Origin: Aliiglaciecola sp. LCG003
GTDB lineage: Bacteria; Pseudomonadota; Gammaproteobacteria; Enterobacterales; Alteromonadaceae
NCBI RefSeq assembly: GCF_030316135.1
Contig: NZ_CP128185.1
Coordinates: forward strand, 2,356,001-2,420,000
DNA: 64,000 nucleotides
Direction: 5' to 3'
Below, in pieces: positions 24,629 through 34,632 of this stretch (positions within the stretch are counted from its first letter, which is position 1; each line of letters opens with the position of its first letter). Below the pieces are notes generated by a model that was not told the DNA's origin, did no database searches, and saw only the letters and a program-made list of their open reading frames with translations. The position numbers and the translations under genes are program-made.

Positions 24629-25579
24629 TTAATCTTGTCTTAAGCGTTTTAAAGTTTGCGTAAGGCGTTTATCCAAAGGCGCGGTATGCGTCATACGTTG
24701 TTCGCTGACAGGATGTATATAAGCTAATGTATAGGCATGTAGAAAAAGTCGAGATAATCCAACGGCATGCATGCTGCGGGCAAAATCATCATCACCATAT
24801 TTATCATCGCACGCGATTGGATGACCAGCATGTAGGCAATGCACACGTATTTGGTGAGTACGTCCAGTTATTGGTGAGGCTTCCACTAAAGATGCCTGTT
24901 CAAAATGCTCCAATACCCGATATCGGGTTTCTGATTCTTTCCCTTCGGGTGAGACAGATACTAAGCGCTCACCCGATTTAAGAATATTCTTCATGAGTGG
25001 CGCTTTGACTTTGAATCGATTATCAGGCCAGTTACCAGCAACAAGGGCATGATAGCGTTTATCTACAGTTTTATTACGCAATTGTTCATGCAGATGCTTC
25101 AACGCAGAACGTTTTTTTGCAATCAACAAACAACCCGATGTATCGCGGTCTAAGCGATGAACCAGTTCCAGAAATTTTGCTTGAGGGCGCAAGGCGCGCA
25201 AGGCTTCGATAACACCAAAACTTAAACCGCTTCCCCCATGCACGGCCATGCCTGAAGGTTTGTTGACGACAATTAACACATCATCTTCAAACAAAATGTG
25301 CGATTCAAGTGTTGCCACTTTATCTAACTTAACAGAAGGCCCTGCTTGAGGTTCGGAAACACGAATAGGCGGAAGACGTATTTCATCGCCACCTTGGAGT
25401 TTATATTCCGGCTTGACTCTCTTCTTGTTTACCCTCACCTCCCCTTTACGTAAAATACGGTAAATAAGGCTTTTGGGTACACCTTTTAACAAGGTGCGCA
25501 AAAAATTATCAATTCTTTGCCCATCAAGGTCGGGTTCTATGGATATAAATTGTACTTTGTCGAAAGATTTATCAGTCAT
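24629..25579 (-). CDS. rluC: 23S rRNA pseudouridine synthase RluC
   Basis: A 316-aa enzyme with an N-terminal S4 RNA-binding domain (QRIDNFLRTLLKGVPKSLIYRILRKGEVRVN). The RluA-type catalytic domain follows, with the catalytic Asp in HRLDRDTSGCLLIAKK and the substrate loop RTHQIRVH. It isomerises uridines 955, 2504 and 2580 of 23S rRNA in E. coli. It is divergent from rne, the conserved arrangement in Gammaproteobacteria, which supports RluC over RluD or RluA. Confidence 0.95.
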   Translation of the reverse strand: MTDKSFDKVQFISIEPDLDGQRIDNFLRTLLKGVPKSLIYRILRKGEVRVNKKRVKPEYKLQGGDEIRLPPIRVSEPQAGPSVKLDKVATLESHILFEDDVLIVVNKPSGMAVHGGSGLSFGVIEALRALRPQAKFLELVHRLDRDTSGCLLIAKKRSALKHLHEQLRNKTVDKRYHALVAGNWPDNRFKVKAPLMKNILKSGERLVSVSPEGKESETRYRVLEHFEQASLVEASPITGRTHQIRVHCLHAGHPIACDDKYGDDDFARSMHAVGLSRLFLHAYTLAYIHPVSEQRMTHTAPLDKRLTQTLKRLRQD

Positions 25580-26162
25580 AATGCGCGTATTCTAACGTAT
25601 TTCGTTAAATATGCGCTAGAATTTTAATTACTTGCCAGACAACCGCCTTTAGTGAGATAATCCGCGCGTTTTAGTGAGACCAACAAATTGGTCATAAAAC
25701 AATGCGATGAAAGATTGGATTTGATCAAGCACCAGCGAAACAAATTTTCGTTTAACACAAAGGTGCAATGCTGCGTTCGAAGTGAGTATTTTTTCGAAAC
25801 GTTGAGCAAGCAAATCCCCAAAATCATCATGCGATAGACAATAAAATGTACCGATCGCAGGTTAAAAAGAATTGAATTTGGCAACAAACTGGCCACATTG
25901 AAAAAATGGGTCCGTTTGTAAAAATAGAACACACGTTATTTTAAGGCGCTGCGTTACGCCTGAGGGGTGCATTACCGAATGAATAAGGTAATTCGCAAAA
26001 TCCTCGATGAAATCACACCACCATTCATGCTGTTGTGAGTATCCGACGCGATTTCGACCTGTTATCCAGTCGTGAGATTGTATATCACCAACAGATCATA
26101 TGCCGGTAAATTGCAATTCTTTATGCCCCGCGCTCGGTGCCATAAAACCGAGTTATTAATAC
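25580..26162 (+). promoter_or_regulatory. rluC/rne intergenic region with long rne leader
   Basis: The 583-bp gap holds no convincing gene. A plus-strand promoter candidate is TTGCCA (25632-25637), an 18-bp spacer and GATAAT (25656-25661), which would give a leader of nearly 500 nt. Small hairpins are visible at 25971-25992 (ATTACC/GGTAAT) and next to the start codon. In E. coli the long rne leader mediates feedback control of RNase E by its own cleavage. A similar role here is inferred from position and length. Confidence 0.55.
26133..26152 (+). promoter_or_regulatory. Hairpin covering the rne translation-initiation region
   Basis: CTCGGT and ACCGAG pair around an 8-nt loop, ending 10 bp before the rne ATG at 26163. 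The 3' arm contains the only GAG that could serve as a weak ribosome-binding site, so folding would hide it. This is consistent with translational feedback control of rne. Confidence 0.45.
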
Positions 26163-29100
26163 ATGAAAAGAATGTTAATCAACGCGACTCAGCAAGAAGA
26201 GTTGCGTGTTGCATTAGTCGATGGTCAGAAACTATACGACTTAGATATAGAAAGCCCCGGACATGAACAAAAGAAAGCCAATATTTACAAAGGTACCATT
26301 ACCCGCGTAGAACCTAGCCTTGAAGCTGCATTTGTTGATTATGGCGCTGATCGCCATGGGTTCCTTCCTCTAAAAGAAATTGCCAAAACTTACTTCCCTG
26401 AAGGTTACCGATTTGACGGACGTCCTAGCATTAAGGACGTGATTAAAGAAGGTCAAGAAGTCATTGTCCAAATTGATAAAGAAGAGCGTGGCCAAAAAGG
26501 TGCTGCGTTAACTACTTTTGTTAGTTTGGCTGGAAGTTACCTAGTTTTAATGCCCAATAACCCAAGAGCCGGCGGTATATCTCGTCGTATCGAAGGGGAT
26601 GAGCGCACTGAGTTAAAGCAATCATTAAGCAAACTCGAATTACCAAATGGTATGGGTTTGATTGTTAGAACGGCTGGAGTTGGAAAATCTTACGAAGAAT
26701 TAGCCTGGGATTTAAGTGTACTTATTACCCATTGGCGAGCAATTTTTGAAGCCTCTGAGACCAAACCTGCCCCTTTCCTTATACATCAGGAAAGCAACGT
26801 GATTGTTCGCGCAATTCGCGATTACCTGCGTCGCGATGTAGGTGAAATCCTGATTGATAAGCCTGATATTTACGAAAAGGCATTGCAACATATTCAATTG
26901 GTGCGTCCTGATTTTGCAAGCCGTGTAAAACTTTACCAAGGCGACGTGCCTTTGTTTAGTCATTACCAAATCGAAAGCCAGATTGAGTCGGCCTTCCAAC
27001 GTGAAGTTCGCTTGCCGTCTGGCGGCTCTATTGTTATCGATCCAACTGAAGCAATGATTTCGATTGATATCAACTCCGCCCGCGCGACAAAGGGTGGAGA
27101 TATCGAAGAAACAGCCTTTAATACCAATCTAGAAGCAGCGGATGAGATTGCTCGTCAACTTCGCTTGCGCGATGCCGGTGGCTTAGTAGTGATTGATTTC
27201 ATTGATATGACCCCTGTTCGCCATCAACGCGAAGTTGAAAATCGCTTGAAAGATGCGGTACGACATGACCGTGCACGAATTCAATTAGGTCGTATTTCTC
27301 GTTTTGGATTGTTAGAGATGTCTCGTCAACGCTTACGTCCATCGTTAGGTGAGTCTGCACATATTGTTTGTCCTCGCTGCAGTGGCCACGGAAATATTCG
27401 TGGAACCGAGTCATTGGCACTATCAGTCTTGCGCATCATGGAAGAAGAGAGCATTAAAGACAACACTGGACAAATAGAAGCTCAGTTACCGGTTAATGTG
27501 GCGACCTATCTGTTAAATGAAAAACGTCGCTCGATACAAAGTATCGAACAACGTCACGGTGTGCCGCTTTTGGTTATTCCTAATCCAAATCTACAAACGC
27601 CACACTACCAAGTTACCCGTCGTCGTCCAGATGACACAGTTACAGAGGCGAGTTATGCCATTGATTTAATGGACGTGCAATCTTCGGAAGTAGGTAGACC
27701 GACCCAAGAAGTCAAGCCTCGTGAAATGCCTGTACTACAAGGGCTAGCGTCTCCACAACAAGCTCCTTCAGCAACTAAAGCTGTTGAGCCTGGTGTGGTA
27801 GAGAAATTATCAAAATGGATTTCTGGTTTATTTGAAAGCAAAGAAGAAGTTAAGCCCGAATCGAAAAAGCCTCAGCGCAGTCGTAATACCAATCCGCGCA
27901 ATAATCGTAATCGTAACGAACGCCCGAATACCCGCAAAGGTAAAGGTACTGAGCAAATTGAGCGTAAAGACGCAGATGGCAATAACAAAAACAACTCAAA
28001 CGGTAATGCTAATGCTCAACAAGATAAACGAGAGCAGAAGAATACCAAGCCACGTAGAGAAAACCGTAACAAGCAAGAAAATAAAGCCATAGATAAACCT
28101 CTCGACAAGGTTGCTGAGAACAACGCTCCGAATGAACGCAAAAAAGAGCAAGTCGCAGAGCGCAGAAAACGTCGTGATAGTCGTCGCAATGTTCGCGGTG
28201 ATAGTAGTCAACAAAACGAAGTTGCAGCAGAAGCAGCAGCGGTTAAAGTTGAGCATTCACCAAGACCTAACGCCCATGGGCAAGCATCGATTGAAATTGA
28301 AGATGTAAAAGTAGTGACTGAGATCGCTGCAACGACTGAAAACTCGATTGAAGAAGACAAAGATAGTACTTCAACTGAACGCAGCCGAAGCCGTCGTTCT
28401 CCACGTCATATTCGTGCAGCGGGTCAAAAGCGTAAAAAAGATAGTGAAGGCGAAGCATCTGAAGACGCATCAAACAACGCTAATTCGGACGCTGCAGAAG
28501 TATCCCAAGATGAATTGAAGTTTGATTCACCTGCTCAAGATACTGTAACAGCGCCAGTTGAAGAGGATGCTGTTGATGCAAAAGCGACTAAGCCTAAACC
28601 TCGCCCAAGAAAGCGCACTAGAAAGCCAGCAGAACAAACTAGTCCTTCAGAGTCTGTTGATACTGAGCAAAATGTGGTTGCTAACGAGACCCAAACGGTA
28701 CCTGCACAAAAAAGTTCTGATGCGGTTAAAGCGGATCCTGAAGTTACTGCAAAAGCGGAAACCAAAGTAGAGCAACCTAAATCAGCTCCTAAGCAAGTTG
28801 AAATAGAATTAGACGCGCCTAAAACAGCCTCTCAAGCTTCCAGCGAATCCAGTTCAGTGGTTGTAGATAAGCCGGTAGAGAAAACGCCTGCCACTGTAGA
28901 AGCTGTTGATAGTCAATCTGTTGCAGCTGAAAAACCCGTCAAGCCTAAAAGAGCGGTTAAACCTATCGCTAAAAAAGCTGACAAAGTAACTTTAGCGCCG
29001 GTGAGTCATCCAATGGCCAAACCAAAAGCGTTGAGTGATGACTTCGCAGCCATCGATATCAAACCGATATCCGATGAAAAACGCGCTACTGTTAAGAAGT

Positions 29101-29177
29101 CCGGTAAAACCGCGTCTTTAGCCAATACCGCAAGCAGCTCTACATCTGCTCCGACTAAACCAGGTTCGGTTTCTTAG
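26163..29177 (+). CDS. rne: Ribonuclease E
   Basis: A 1004-aa endoribonuclease that processes rRNA and tRNA and drives mRNA decay as scaffold of the degradosome. The N-terminal S1 domain (about 35-120) is followed by the catalytic core, with Asp302 ([10 protein letters not shown]) and Asp345 (VVIDFIDM). The zinc-link CPRCSGHG has C403 and C406. After about residue 510 comes a low-complexity scaffold. An amphipathic helix [13 protein letters not shown] near 545 should bind the membrane. Arg-rich RNA-binding stretches follow, then acidic and Lys/Pro-rich repeats. The extreme C-terminus, where PNPase binds in E. coli, is retained. Not truncated. Confidence 0.96.
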   Translation: MKRMLINATQQEELRVALVDGQKLYDLDIESPGHEQKKANIYKGTITRVEPSLEAAFVDYGADRHGFLPLKEIAKTYFPEGYRFDGRPSIKDVIKEGQEVIVQIDKEERGQKGAALTTFVSLAGSYLVLMPNNPRAGGISRRIEGDERTELKQSLSKLELPNGMGLIVRTAGVGKSYEELAWDLSVLITHWRAIFEASETKPAPFLIHQESNVIVRAIRDYLRRDVGEILIDKPDIYEKALQHIQLVRPDFASRVKLYQGDVPLFSHYQIESQIESAFQREVRLPSGGSIVIDPTEAMISIDINSARATKGGDIEETAFNTNLEAADEIARQLRLRDAGGLVVIDFIDMTPVRHQREVENRLKDAVRHDRARIQLGRISRFGLLEMSRQRLRPSLGESAHIVCPRCSGHGNIRGTESLALSVLRIMEEESIKDNTGQIEAQLPVNVATYLLNEKRRSIQSIEQRHGVPLLVIPNPNLQTPHYQVTRRRPDDTVTEASYAIDLMDVQSSEVGRPTQEVKPREMPVLQGLASPQQAPSATKAVEPGVVEKLSKWISGLFESKEEVKPESKKPQRSRNTNPRNNRNRNERPNTRKGKGTEQIERKDADGNNKNNSNGNANAQQDKREQKNTKPRRENRNKQENKAIDKPLDKVAENNAPNERKKEQVAERRKRRDSRRNVRGDSSQQNEVAAEAAAVKVEHSPRPNAHGQASIEIEDVKVVTEIAATTENSIEEDKDSTSTERSRSRRSPRHIRAAGQKRKKDSEGEASEDASNNANSDAAEVSQDELKFDSPAQDTVTAPVEEDAVDAKATKPKPRPRKRTRKPAEQTSPSESVDTEQNVVANETQTVPAQKSSDAVKADPEVTAKAETKVEQPKSAPKQVEIELDAPKTASQASSESSSVVVDKPVEKTPATVEAVDSQSVAAEKPVKPKRAVKPIAKKADKVTLAPVSHPMAKPKALSDDFAAIDIKPISDEKRATVKKSGKTASLANTASSSTSAPTKPGSVS

Positions 29178-29207
29178 TCGGTTTAATGTTTAGTCTATAA
29201 CAGCCAA

Positions 29208-29236
29208 AAACGCCTGCTTCATGCAGGCGTTTTTTT
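29208..29236 (+). terminator. Intrinsic terminator of rne
   Basis: AAACGCCTGC and GCAGGCGTTT form a strong stem with a 5-nt loop (TTCAT), ending in a run of seven T on the plus strand, about 30 bp after the rne stop. Confidence 0.9.
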
Positions 29237-29540
29237 CCTCCATTATCAACATTATCAAGACACCCATTCTAACATTATCAAGACACCCATTCTAAATATC
29301 CGGTGTAACACCTCCCCTATCTAGACACCCAAAATAAAGACAAGTATAAAGGTGACATCCATCATAAGTAATTAACCCAATTGAGCTAAAACACAGAATT
29401 TAGTAAATAATGAAAAATGTATTTGAATTGATAGTTTACAATTGGACGGTTAACTGTACTTTGAATAAAGAATTATTATTTAACAAACTAGCTTAATCCT
29501 CACCATAAGATGATATCCACAATATTTTATAGTTTTCGCA
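29237..29540. repeat. REP-like units and tandem 23-bp repeat next to the RAYT gene
   Basis: No gene is visible here. Two direct copies of a 23-bp unit occupy 29248-29270 and 29271-29293, each containing GACACCCATT, the complement of the GATGGGTGTC element. Weaker copies are seen near 29323 (GACACCCAAAA) and 29350 (GTGACATCCAT). The same element recurs in the opposite orientation on the other side of the transposase gene and again near 55.2-55.5 kb. Confidence 0.65.
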
Positions 29541-30524
29541 TTAGCCTGTTTCAAGTAACCTTTTTGCGTTACACATACCCCTTATGCGTTTATGTTGGGT
29601 ATGATGTTTAAATCGCTGCATCATTTTTTCGCCCCCCGCAGCATAACAAAAGTGTTTTTCAAACTCAGTGGTCAAGGTCATCCATTGCTTCTGCGACAGC
29701 CCCAAGCTTTTTAATATCGAACTACTCAGAATCCCTTTATTCTCGGCTCTATCTTTTCGAATGTATCGCCGGGTCGACTCCAATAATTCACAATAATCTC
29801 TAAGCTCATAGGCAAGCCCCCTTATTTTGCTCTCTTTAAAACTGCCGACAAAAGGCATTAGCAAACTTGGTTGTATTTTGCTTCTAATAAAAGCTTGAGT
29901 GCGATAGAAAATACTTGTATGTCTAGAGGTTATTATTGTCTTGTTGATATTTGCTCGTATAGGATTTAAGTCAACATAAGCCATGCAGCTTAGCACTGCT
30001 GCTTCATCTAGTAAGGCTTGGGACTTAAACCTACCTTCCCAAAACCGTCCAGAACATTCGTCTTCTTTATTAGCTTCACGAGCAATATATTCATTTAAGT
30101 CGCGCATAAACCAACTAATGTCGTATAACCGTTGGCGATAGACTTCTGCAGTTTCGCTCAAACTAATCATCTCAGTTTCACTAATATCATCATTACTAAA
30201 ATATTTCTGACTTAACAAAGTGCCTTTATGAACCAGATGCCAATGCTGTAAAACTTCATCTAAGGACCAACTATCAGCAAGGCAATTATCTACACATAAG
30301 ACTACATGAACATGGTTGTTCATTACCGCATAAGCACAAATATCTATTGCGTAGACTGAAGCTAAATGCAGTAAACGTTTTTCCACCCAATCGCGCCTAT
30401 GCTCGAAGCTTCGACCAGAATAACTGTCTACACCACATAAAAAGCTACGGCGCACACAGCGTGAGACACAATGATAATAGGGGGTATCGACTAGACTAAT
30501 TTGAGATGAACGAGATCTAGGCAT
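29541..30524 (-). CDS. REP-associated tyrosine transposase (RAYT, Y1 HUH family)
   Basis: A 327-aa Y1-type transposase of the IS200-related RAYT group. It has the N-terminal TPYYHCVSRCVRRSFLCG, the HUH motif in AVMNNHVHVVLC, a downstream GRFWEGRFKSQALL and CMAYVDLNPIRANI. The C-terminal 100 residues form a basic extension found in the longer RAYTs. Such enzymes cut single-stranded REP sequences and are thought to have spread them, but are themselves domesticated, single-copy genes without insertion-sequence ends. GATGGGTGTC-type repeats flank the gene on both sides in opposite orientations. Confidence 0.9.
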   Translation of the reverse strand: MPRSRSSQISLVDTPYYHCVSRCVRRSFLCGVDSYSGRSFEHRRDWVEKRLLHLASVYAIDICAYAVMNNHVHVVLCVDNCLADSWSLDEVLQHWHLVHKGTLLSQKYFSNDDISETEMISLSETAEVYRQRLYDISWFMRDLNEYIAREANKEDECSGRFWEGRFKSQALLDEAAVLSCMAYVDLNPIRANINKTIITSRHTSIFYRTQAFIRSKIQPSLLMPFVGSFKESKIRGLAYELRDYCELLESTRRYIRKDRAENKGILSSSILKSLGLSQKQWMTLTTEFEKHFCYAAGGEKMMQRFKHHTQHKRIRGMCNAKRLLETG

Positions 30525-30593
30525 GAATGACTCCTTTCAAACAACCTAACTAAAGCTTAGTGCAATCTTTAAATATATCAATTTTCTAATAAC

Positions 30594-30645
30594 GGTTGGA
30601 TGTCATGTATGGACTTTGTTATTGGAGCTAAGATGGGTGTCTTGC
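30594..30645 (+). repeat. REP-like units upstream of the RAYT gene
   Basis: GGTTGGATGTC (30594-30604) and GATGGGTGTC (30632-30641, followed by TTGCTAAGAAA) match the repeat core found at 29.25 kb and 55.3-55.45 kb. Their orientation is opposite to that of the copies downstream of the gene. Confidence 0.6.
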
Positions 30646-30715
30646 TAAGAAAAGCGGTGTGATGATAAATTGATGACCTAAAACATTCTATAGGTCATCA
30701 ATTAAAAATGGCAGC

Positions 30716-31501
30716 TTAATGAACGAAAAACAGAACGATTTCCACCGCAATTAGAATGATAATAATCCATTCTAAAAATGATGAATGTTTGTGGTTCTGC
30801 TCCGCGGCAAACATATCAAACAATTCATGAATAGTTTGTAGTTTCAAATTGAGTAATTCAATCCGCTGGGCTAATTCCATATAGTTAACCGTAGTTGAAT
30901 AGAACTCCTGGGTGGCTGGGTAATCCCAGAAAAACTCCGGTGTATCCAATAGACTAAAGTGCAATGTAATATCGCTCTTAGTTTGAAATAATGCACCGCG
31001 CAACTTGGCTAACTGTTTGCGAGTTAGAGGTATTTTACCTGTTTTGGCTAACTCATCAGTCAAATGGCTATTATCATCAATGGTTTTTTGCGCCCTGGCC
31101 TCAAATATTTCAAGCTTATGGGATTGGGCAAATGCATGACTGATCGCTAACAGCGTCAGCGTTTTGCTGGAAGGCAAAATCAGTTTATCATTGCTTATAG
31201 AAAACGCTTCGTCAGTTTTTACTTCAAACCCATACATATCCCAGTCAAGATTGGTTTTAAGTTTAACTACACTAGCCATCTCATCCATAATGAATTGTTT
31301 TTTACTGTCGCTAATACCCCAAGTGACAATGACGCCGTAGTCAAAAATAACTACCTGCCCCTTAGGTAAATCGATGTGTAACGCATCACGGTAACGTGTG
31401 GAAACAAACGTCTTTGCAAAGTGATTTTCTAAATACTTAATATCGATTGTATCTGCAATACATACTACATCTACTGTAGGTGACGAAAAATTACTGGTCA
31501 T
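30716..31501 (-). CDS. DUF155 (RMD1-like) membrane-anchored protein
   Basis: A 261-aa protein. The DUF155 domain covers about residues 45-215 (the strand QVVIFDYGVIVTWG, then VSNDKL-like ISNDKLILPSSK and HAFAQSHKLEIFE). A single C-terminal transmembrane helix (FLEWIIIILIAVEIVLFFV) follows, leaving the domain in the cytoplasm. The eukaryotic relatives RMD1 and Sif2/3 act in meiotic division and mitochondria; the bacterial function is not known. It lies 31 bp downstream of the GNAT/C39 gene in the same direction and may be cotranscribed with it and the RimK-like ligase. Confidence 0.85.
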   Translation of the reverse strand: MTSNFSSPTVDVVCIADTIDIKYLENHFAKTFVSTRYRDALHIDLPKGQVVIFDYGVIVTWGISDSKKQFIMDEMASVVKLKTNLDWDMYGFEVKTDEAFSISNDKLILPSSKTLTLLAISHAFAQSHKLEIFEARAQKTIDDNSHLTDELAKTGKIPLTRKQLAKLRGALFQTKSDITLHFSLLDTPEFFWDYPATQEFYSTTVNYMELAQRIELLNLKLQTIHELFDMFAAEQNHKHSSFLEWIIIILIAVEIVLFFVH

Positions 31502-31532
31502 ACAAACTTACTCAATAGTTAATAACATTAAA

Positions 31533-32672
31533 TTAGCGTTTGCTTATAATTACTGCTGTTCTAAGCTTATTTTTGCCAAACGCTGACATATTATGAAAAT
31601 CTTCCCTAGCTAGCGGAACGTGCTGACAATCGGTTACTTGTTGATTGTCTAGTTCGACGCTAGCTTCATCAGGATCTGGATCATGAAAATATAAACAATC
31701 ATCATCTATGTGTGTCACTGCTACCCAGTGAGGGATCTTCTTGCCATCCAACTGGTAGGTACTGATCAAACATATTACCGACGATCCACTTTCCAACGCT
31801 TGCTGAATTTGATCCAATGACGGCTCACTATAATCAATCACCAAACCTCGCTGTTCTGCTAACTGTTTAAAACGTTCATCTACAGCTCGCATGATGGTCT
31901 TTTTATGCTCACTGCGCACACCATCAATAAACAAGGCCTTATCTGTATTCACGTACACTTTGGCAGTAAAACCTAAATCATGGGCAGCTAAGCCCAATCC
32001 TATTGGGTGACAGCCACCATGGCCCGATGTCATGAATATGGTGGTAGCTTGGCGCCATATATCTAGTTCCAGCGCTTGAGACATGTCAAGTTCAGGCTTA
32101 AGTTCAGCCATTGCCATCATCAACGAGGATGGCCCGCAGGTAAACTCTGTGGTTTGCTGATACCAAGGGTATTCAGGCCACTTACGCTGGGTTAATCGCT
32201 GATGAATAGGCTTTTGCATCCTTAACGCATCAATGGAATTATGATAGTAATTTTTATACACACCAAATGAGCGATAACCAACAGACTCGTATAGTTTGAT
32301 TGCAGCCTCATTGTTGCAAGCAACCTCTAAACGCATGAATAACTTGCCCTGCTCTACTGTCTGCTCTTCCAGCGCTTGTAACAGTTTTCGGCCAACTCCT
32401 AAACCTTTGCTTTGTTGTGCGACAGCAATGGAGTATAAGCGCCCTAAGCGAGTACCTTTACGCATCAAAACCAAGCCATATCCAAGCAAGCCACTTTGGT
32501 CCTGTGCAATCAGAAACACACAGCGTTTAGATTTAAGCCAATGCTTAAAACTGCGGCGGCTTAATCTGTCCGTTTCAAAACTGGCTTGCTCCAGCACAAG
32601 CAATGCATCCAAATCAGTTTCCAATGCGGCTCTTATGTCAACCGAACTGAGCTTAACTAACGGCTGAGACAT
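31533..32672 (-). CDS. GNAT acetyltransferase fused to a C39-like cysteine peptidase
   Basis: A 379-aa two-domain protein. Residues 10-150 are a GNAT N-acetyltransferase (AVAQQSKGLGVGRKLLQALEE is the acetyl-CoA loop; ACNNEAAIKLYESVGY). Residues 165-375 are a papain-fold peptidase of the C39 type, with Cys in TTEFTCGPSSLM and His in IPHWVAVTHI followed by HDPDPDE. It stops a single base before the frame of the RimK-like gene begins upstream, so the two are coupled. The pair suggests a peptide- or protein-modification system in which one enzyme ligates amino acids and the other acetylates or trims. The substrate is unknown. Confidence 0.85.
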   Translation of the reverse strand: MSQPLVKLSSVDIRAALETDLDALLVLEQASFETDRLSRRSFKHWLKSKRCVFLIAQDQSGLLGYGLVLMRKGTRLGRLYSIAVAQQSKGLGVGRKLLQALEEQTVEQGKLFMRLEVACNNEAAIKLYESVGYRSFGVYKNYYHNSIDALRMQKPIHQRLTQRKWPEYPWYQQTTEFTCGPSSLMMAMAELKPELDMSQALELDIWRQATTIFMTSGHGGCHPIGLGLAAHDLGFTAKVYVNTDKALFIDGVRSEHKKTIMRAVDERFKQLAEQRGLVIDYSEPSLDQIQQALESGSSVICLISTYQLDGKKIPHWVAVTHIDDDCLYFHDPDPDEASVELDNQQVTDCQHVPLAREDFHNMSAFGKNKLRTAVIISKR

Positions 32673-34133
32673 TTAGCGGCCCCTTGCTTCAAGGCGATTG
32701 GCAAATTCTTGCATAATAATCATGTATAGTTCTTTACCTAAGTAGAGATCCTCTACTTTAGATTCCAAACTAGGATTATCATTTACTTCAATTACATAAA
32801 CCTGATTATTCGACTGCTTAATATCCACACCATATAATCCTCTGCCTACCACATTACTGGCTTTAATCGCCGCTTCTAGTACCTGTCTTGGTACTTCGAA
32901 AGTAGGTAAGGTTTCAAAATCACCAGAAAAATGTTTCTTAGAACTATGGTTATATATTTGCCAGTGGTTACGCGCCATAAAATAGCGACATGCATAGATA
33001 GCTCTGCCATTCAGAACGCCTATACGCCAATCAAAATCAGTGAAAATAAATTCCTGAACTAGCACCAACGCTGACCGCGCCAACATATCCACTAGTTTTA
33101 CCTTTAATTCTTCACTATTATCGACTTTAAACACGCCCATTGAGAATGAACTTTCAGGCAACTTAAGTACCATTGGATAGCCGAAATCTGCCTCTAATTT
33201 TTCGCATGTTTGCTGAGTCGAGTCATTTACAAATGCACTTTTAGGCGAGGGAACATTGTTGTAACTAAAAGCATCATGTAAAAACACTTTGTTGCAACAG
33301 CGTAAAATCGATTGTGCATCATCAATCACTACCAAACCTTCCTGTTCCGCTTTGCGAGCAAGTCGGTAGGTATGGTGGTCAATTGCTGTAGTTTCACGAA
33401 TAAACAAAGCATCATATTGACTAATCGCAGCCGCTTGTTTTGGCGAAATTATTTCCGCATGAATACCTAACTGTTCAGCCGCCTTAACAAAATTTTTCAA
33501 GGCTTTAGCATCACTCGGCGGTGTTTTTTCTTGGTCATTAGCCAAAATAGCCATATCCCAACGAAACTTTTTCTTACTCGTACGACTACGCCACGTGGTT
33601 TGGGTAAAATTATCTAAGCGCTGTGTAAACAGCGGCCACGTTTCAGCAGACAAATCACTACAGCCTAGTATTTTGGTGCGAACTTCAACTGCATTGTCCG
33701 TGATCACCACATGCAAGTGCAAAATAGGCGCGGGGAATCGCTCAAACATATGTTTGGCAATTTTCTTCAGTGCTTCATTTTCAGTCCAACCGAAAAACAC
33801 CAGCATATTAACTTCACTGGAAGTGAATTGAGAAGACACTAAACTTTTAGGTAGCGTAGACTTCTGCATATCCAAAGATTCCGCTTTATTTACTGCAGCT
33901 AAATCGTTAATGCAATTTACACTTGGCAATACTTTATGCTGGCGGGCTTCGGCTAACAAAGAACAATAGTAGCCTTCACTTAAATACAAATCGGTTTTAC
34001 ACAAATTAATGACGCGTGTTTTGGGCTCGCCTGCTTTTGGATATTGAGCAAGATATTGTGCGAAATCCACAACTGTGCCGCCTAATTCAGGTAACCCGTC
34101 CAAGTTGTCTACGACAACGATGGTTTTAAACAT
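32673..34133 (-). CDS. RimK-like ATP-grasp ligase
   Basis: A 486-aa protein. The N-terminal 200 residues are a RimK-associated domain found in this subfamily. Residues about 225-480 form an ATP-grasp ligase (FGYPMVLKLPESSFSMGV, ALVLVQEFIFTDFDWRIG, YGVDIKQSN and the Mg-binding VIEVNDNPSLE). The family adds amino acids, often glutamate, to protein or peptide C-termini using ATP. It is longer than E. coli RimK (300 aa), so it is not a direct orthologue. The next gene, encoding a GNAT/C39 fusion, abuts directly. It is preceded by a 250-bp gap with no gene. Confidence 0.88.
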   Translation of the reverse strand: MFKTIVVVDNLDGLPELGGTVVDFAQYLAQYPKAGEPKTRVINLCKTDLYLSEGYYCSLLAEARQHKVLPSVNCINDLAAVNKAESLDMQKSTLPKSLVSSQFTSSEVNMLVFFGWTENEALKKIAKHMFERFPAPILHLHVVITDNAVEVRTKILGCSDLSAETWPLFTQRLDNFTQTTWRSRTSKKKFRWDMAILANDQEKTPPSDAKALKNFVKAAEQLGIHAEIISPKQAAAISQYDALFIRETTAIDHHTYRLARKAEQEGLVVIDDAQSILRCCNKVFLHDAFSYNNVPSPKSAFVNDSTQQTCEKLEADFGYPMVLKLPESSFSMGVFKVDNSEELKVKLVDMLARSALVLVQEFIFTDFDWRIGVLNGRAIYACRYFMARNHWQIYNHSSKKHFSGDFETLPTFEVPRQVLEAAIKASNVVGRGLYGVDIKQSNNQVYVIEVNDNPSLESKVEDLYLGKELYMIIMQEFANRLEARGR

Positions 34134-34382
34134 TTATCCGTCACTCCAATTTATAAGGTTTAAAATATATACAACTACAGAGCAATAGACTAAGCATAGA
34201 ACATTGCGGGGTAGAGGTTGCAAAAGTGAGCGAAATATAGGCCTTTTCTGTTCTATTTCAATCACTTTATAGTGTTAATAGAATGAAAAATAATTGTCCT
34301 GACGAGCAAATTAATTGTCTAGCTTAAAGATTAAAATATTTGAACAATACCATCACCAAAATGGTGTCTATTTGAGGATATT

Positions 34383-34619
34383 ATGAAAAATTTTATAAGG
34401 TTAGTTGGCGTTACGAGTTTATCAATTCTTTGTTTCAACTTATTCGCCCAAGAGACTGCAGACGCAGAAACAGTTATGGACATGGTGCAGTTTTGCCAAG
34501 AAGTCGCAGATGAGGATGGAACCGGTGGTCTTACTATGCAAGACTTTTTACTCAAATGTGTTAACGAAGAACTTAAATCTGAAGGCTTTAGCCCAGTCAC
34601 TAAGTTACCAAAAGCTTAA
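34383..34619 (+). CDS. Small secreted protein, unknown function
   Basis: A 78-aa protein with an N-terminal signal peptide (MKNFIRLVGVTSLSILCFNLFAQ, cleavage after A-Q likely). The mature 55 residues are acidic and contain two Cys (FCQEVA and LLKCVNEEL) that could form a disulfide. DEDGTGGLTMQD loosely resembles a calcium-binding loop but lacks several ligands. GAGGATATT precedes the ATG. A perfect 10-bp hairpin follows at 34633-34656. Family not recognised. Confidence 0.7.
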   Translation: MKNFIRLVGVTSLSILCFNLFAQETADAETVMDMVQFCQEVADEDGTGGLTMQDFLLKCVNEELKSEGFSPVTKLPKA

Positions 34620-34632
34620 GTATATTCAATAA

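Noticed and set aside
25624-25932. 102-aa reading frame on the minus strand between rluC and rne
   Set aside because: No recognisable domain and no good ribosome-binding site. It covers the rne leader region, where a structured untranslated leader is the better explanation.
27832-28770. Several frames on both strands within the second half of rne
   Set aside because: They arise from the low-complexity scaffold of RNase E, whose frame is continuous and conserved at both ends.
29248-29293. Possible CRISPR array (two 23-bp direct repeats)
   Set aside because: Repeats are adjacent without spacers, only two copies, no cas genes, and they match the REP-like element.
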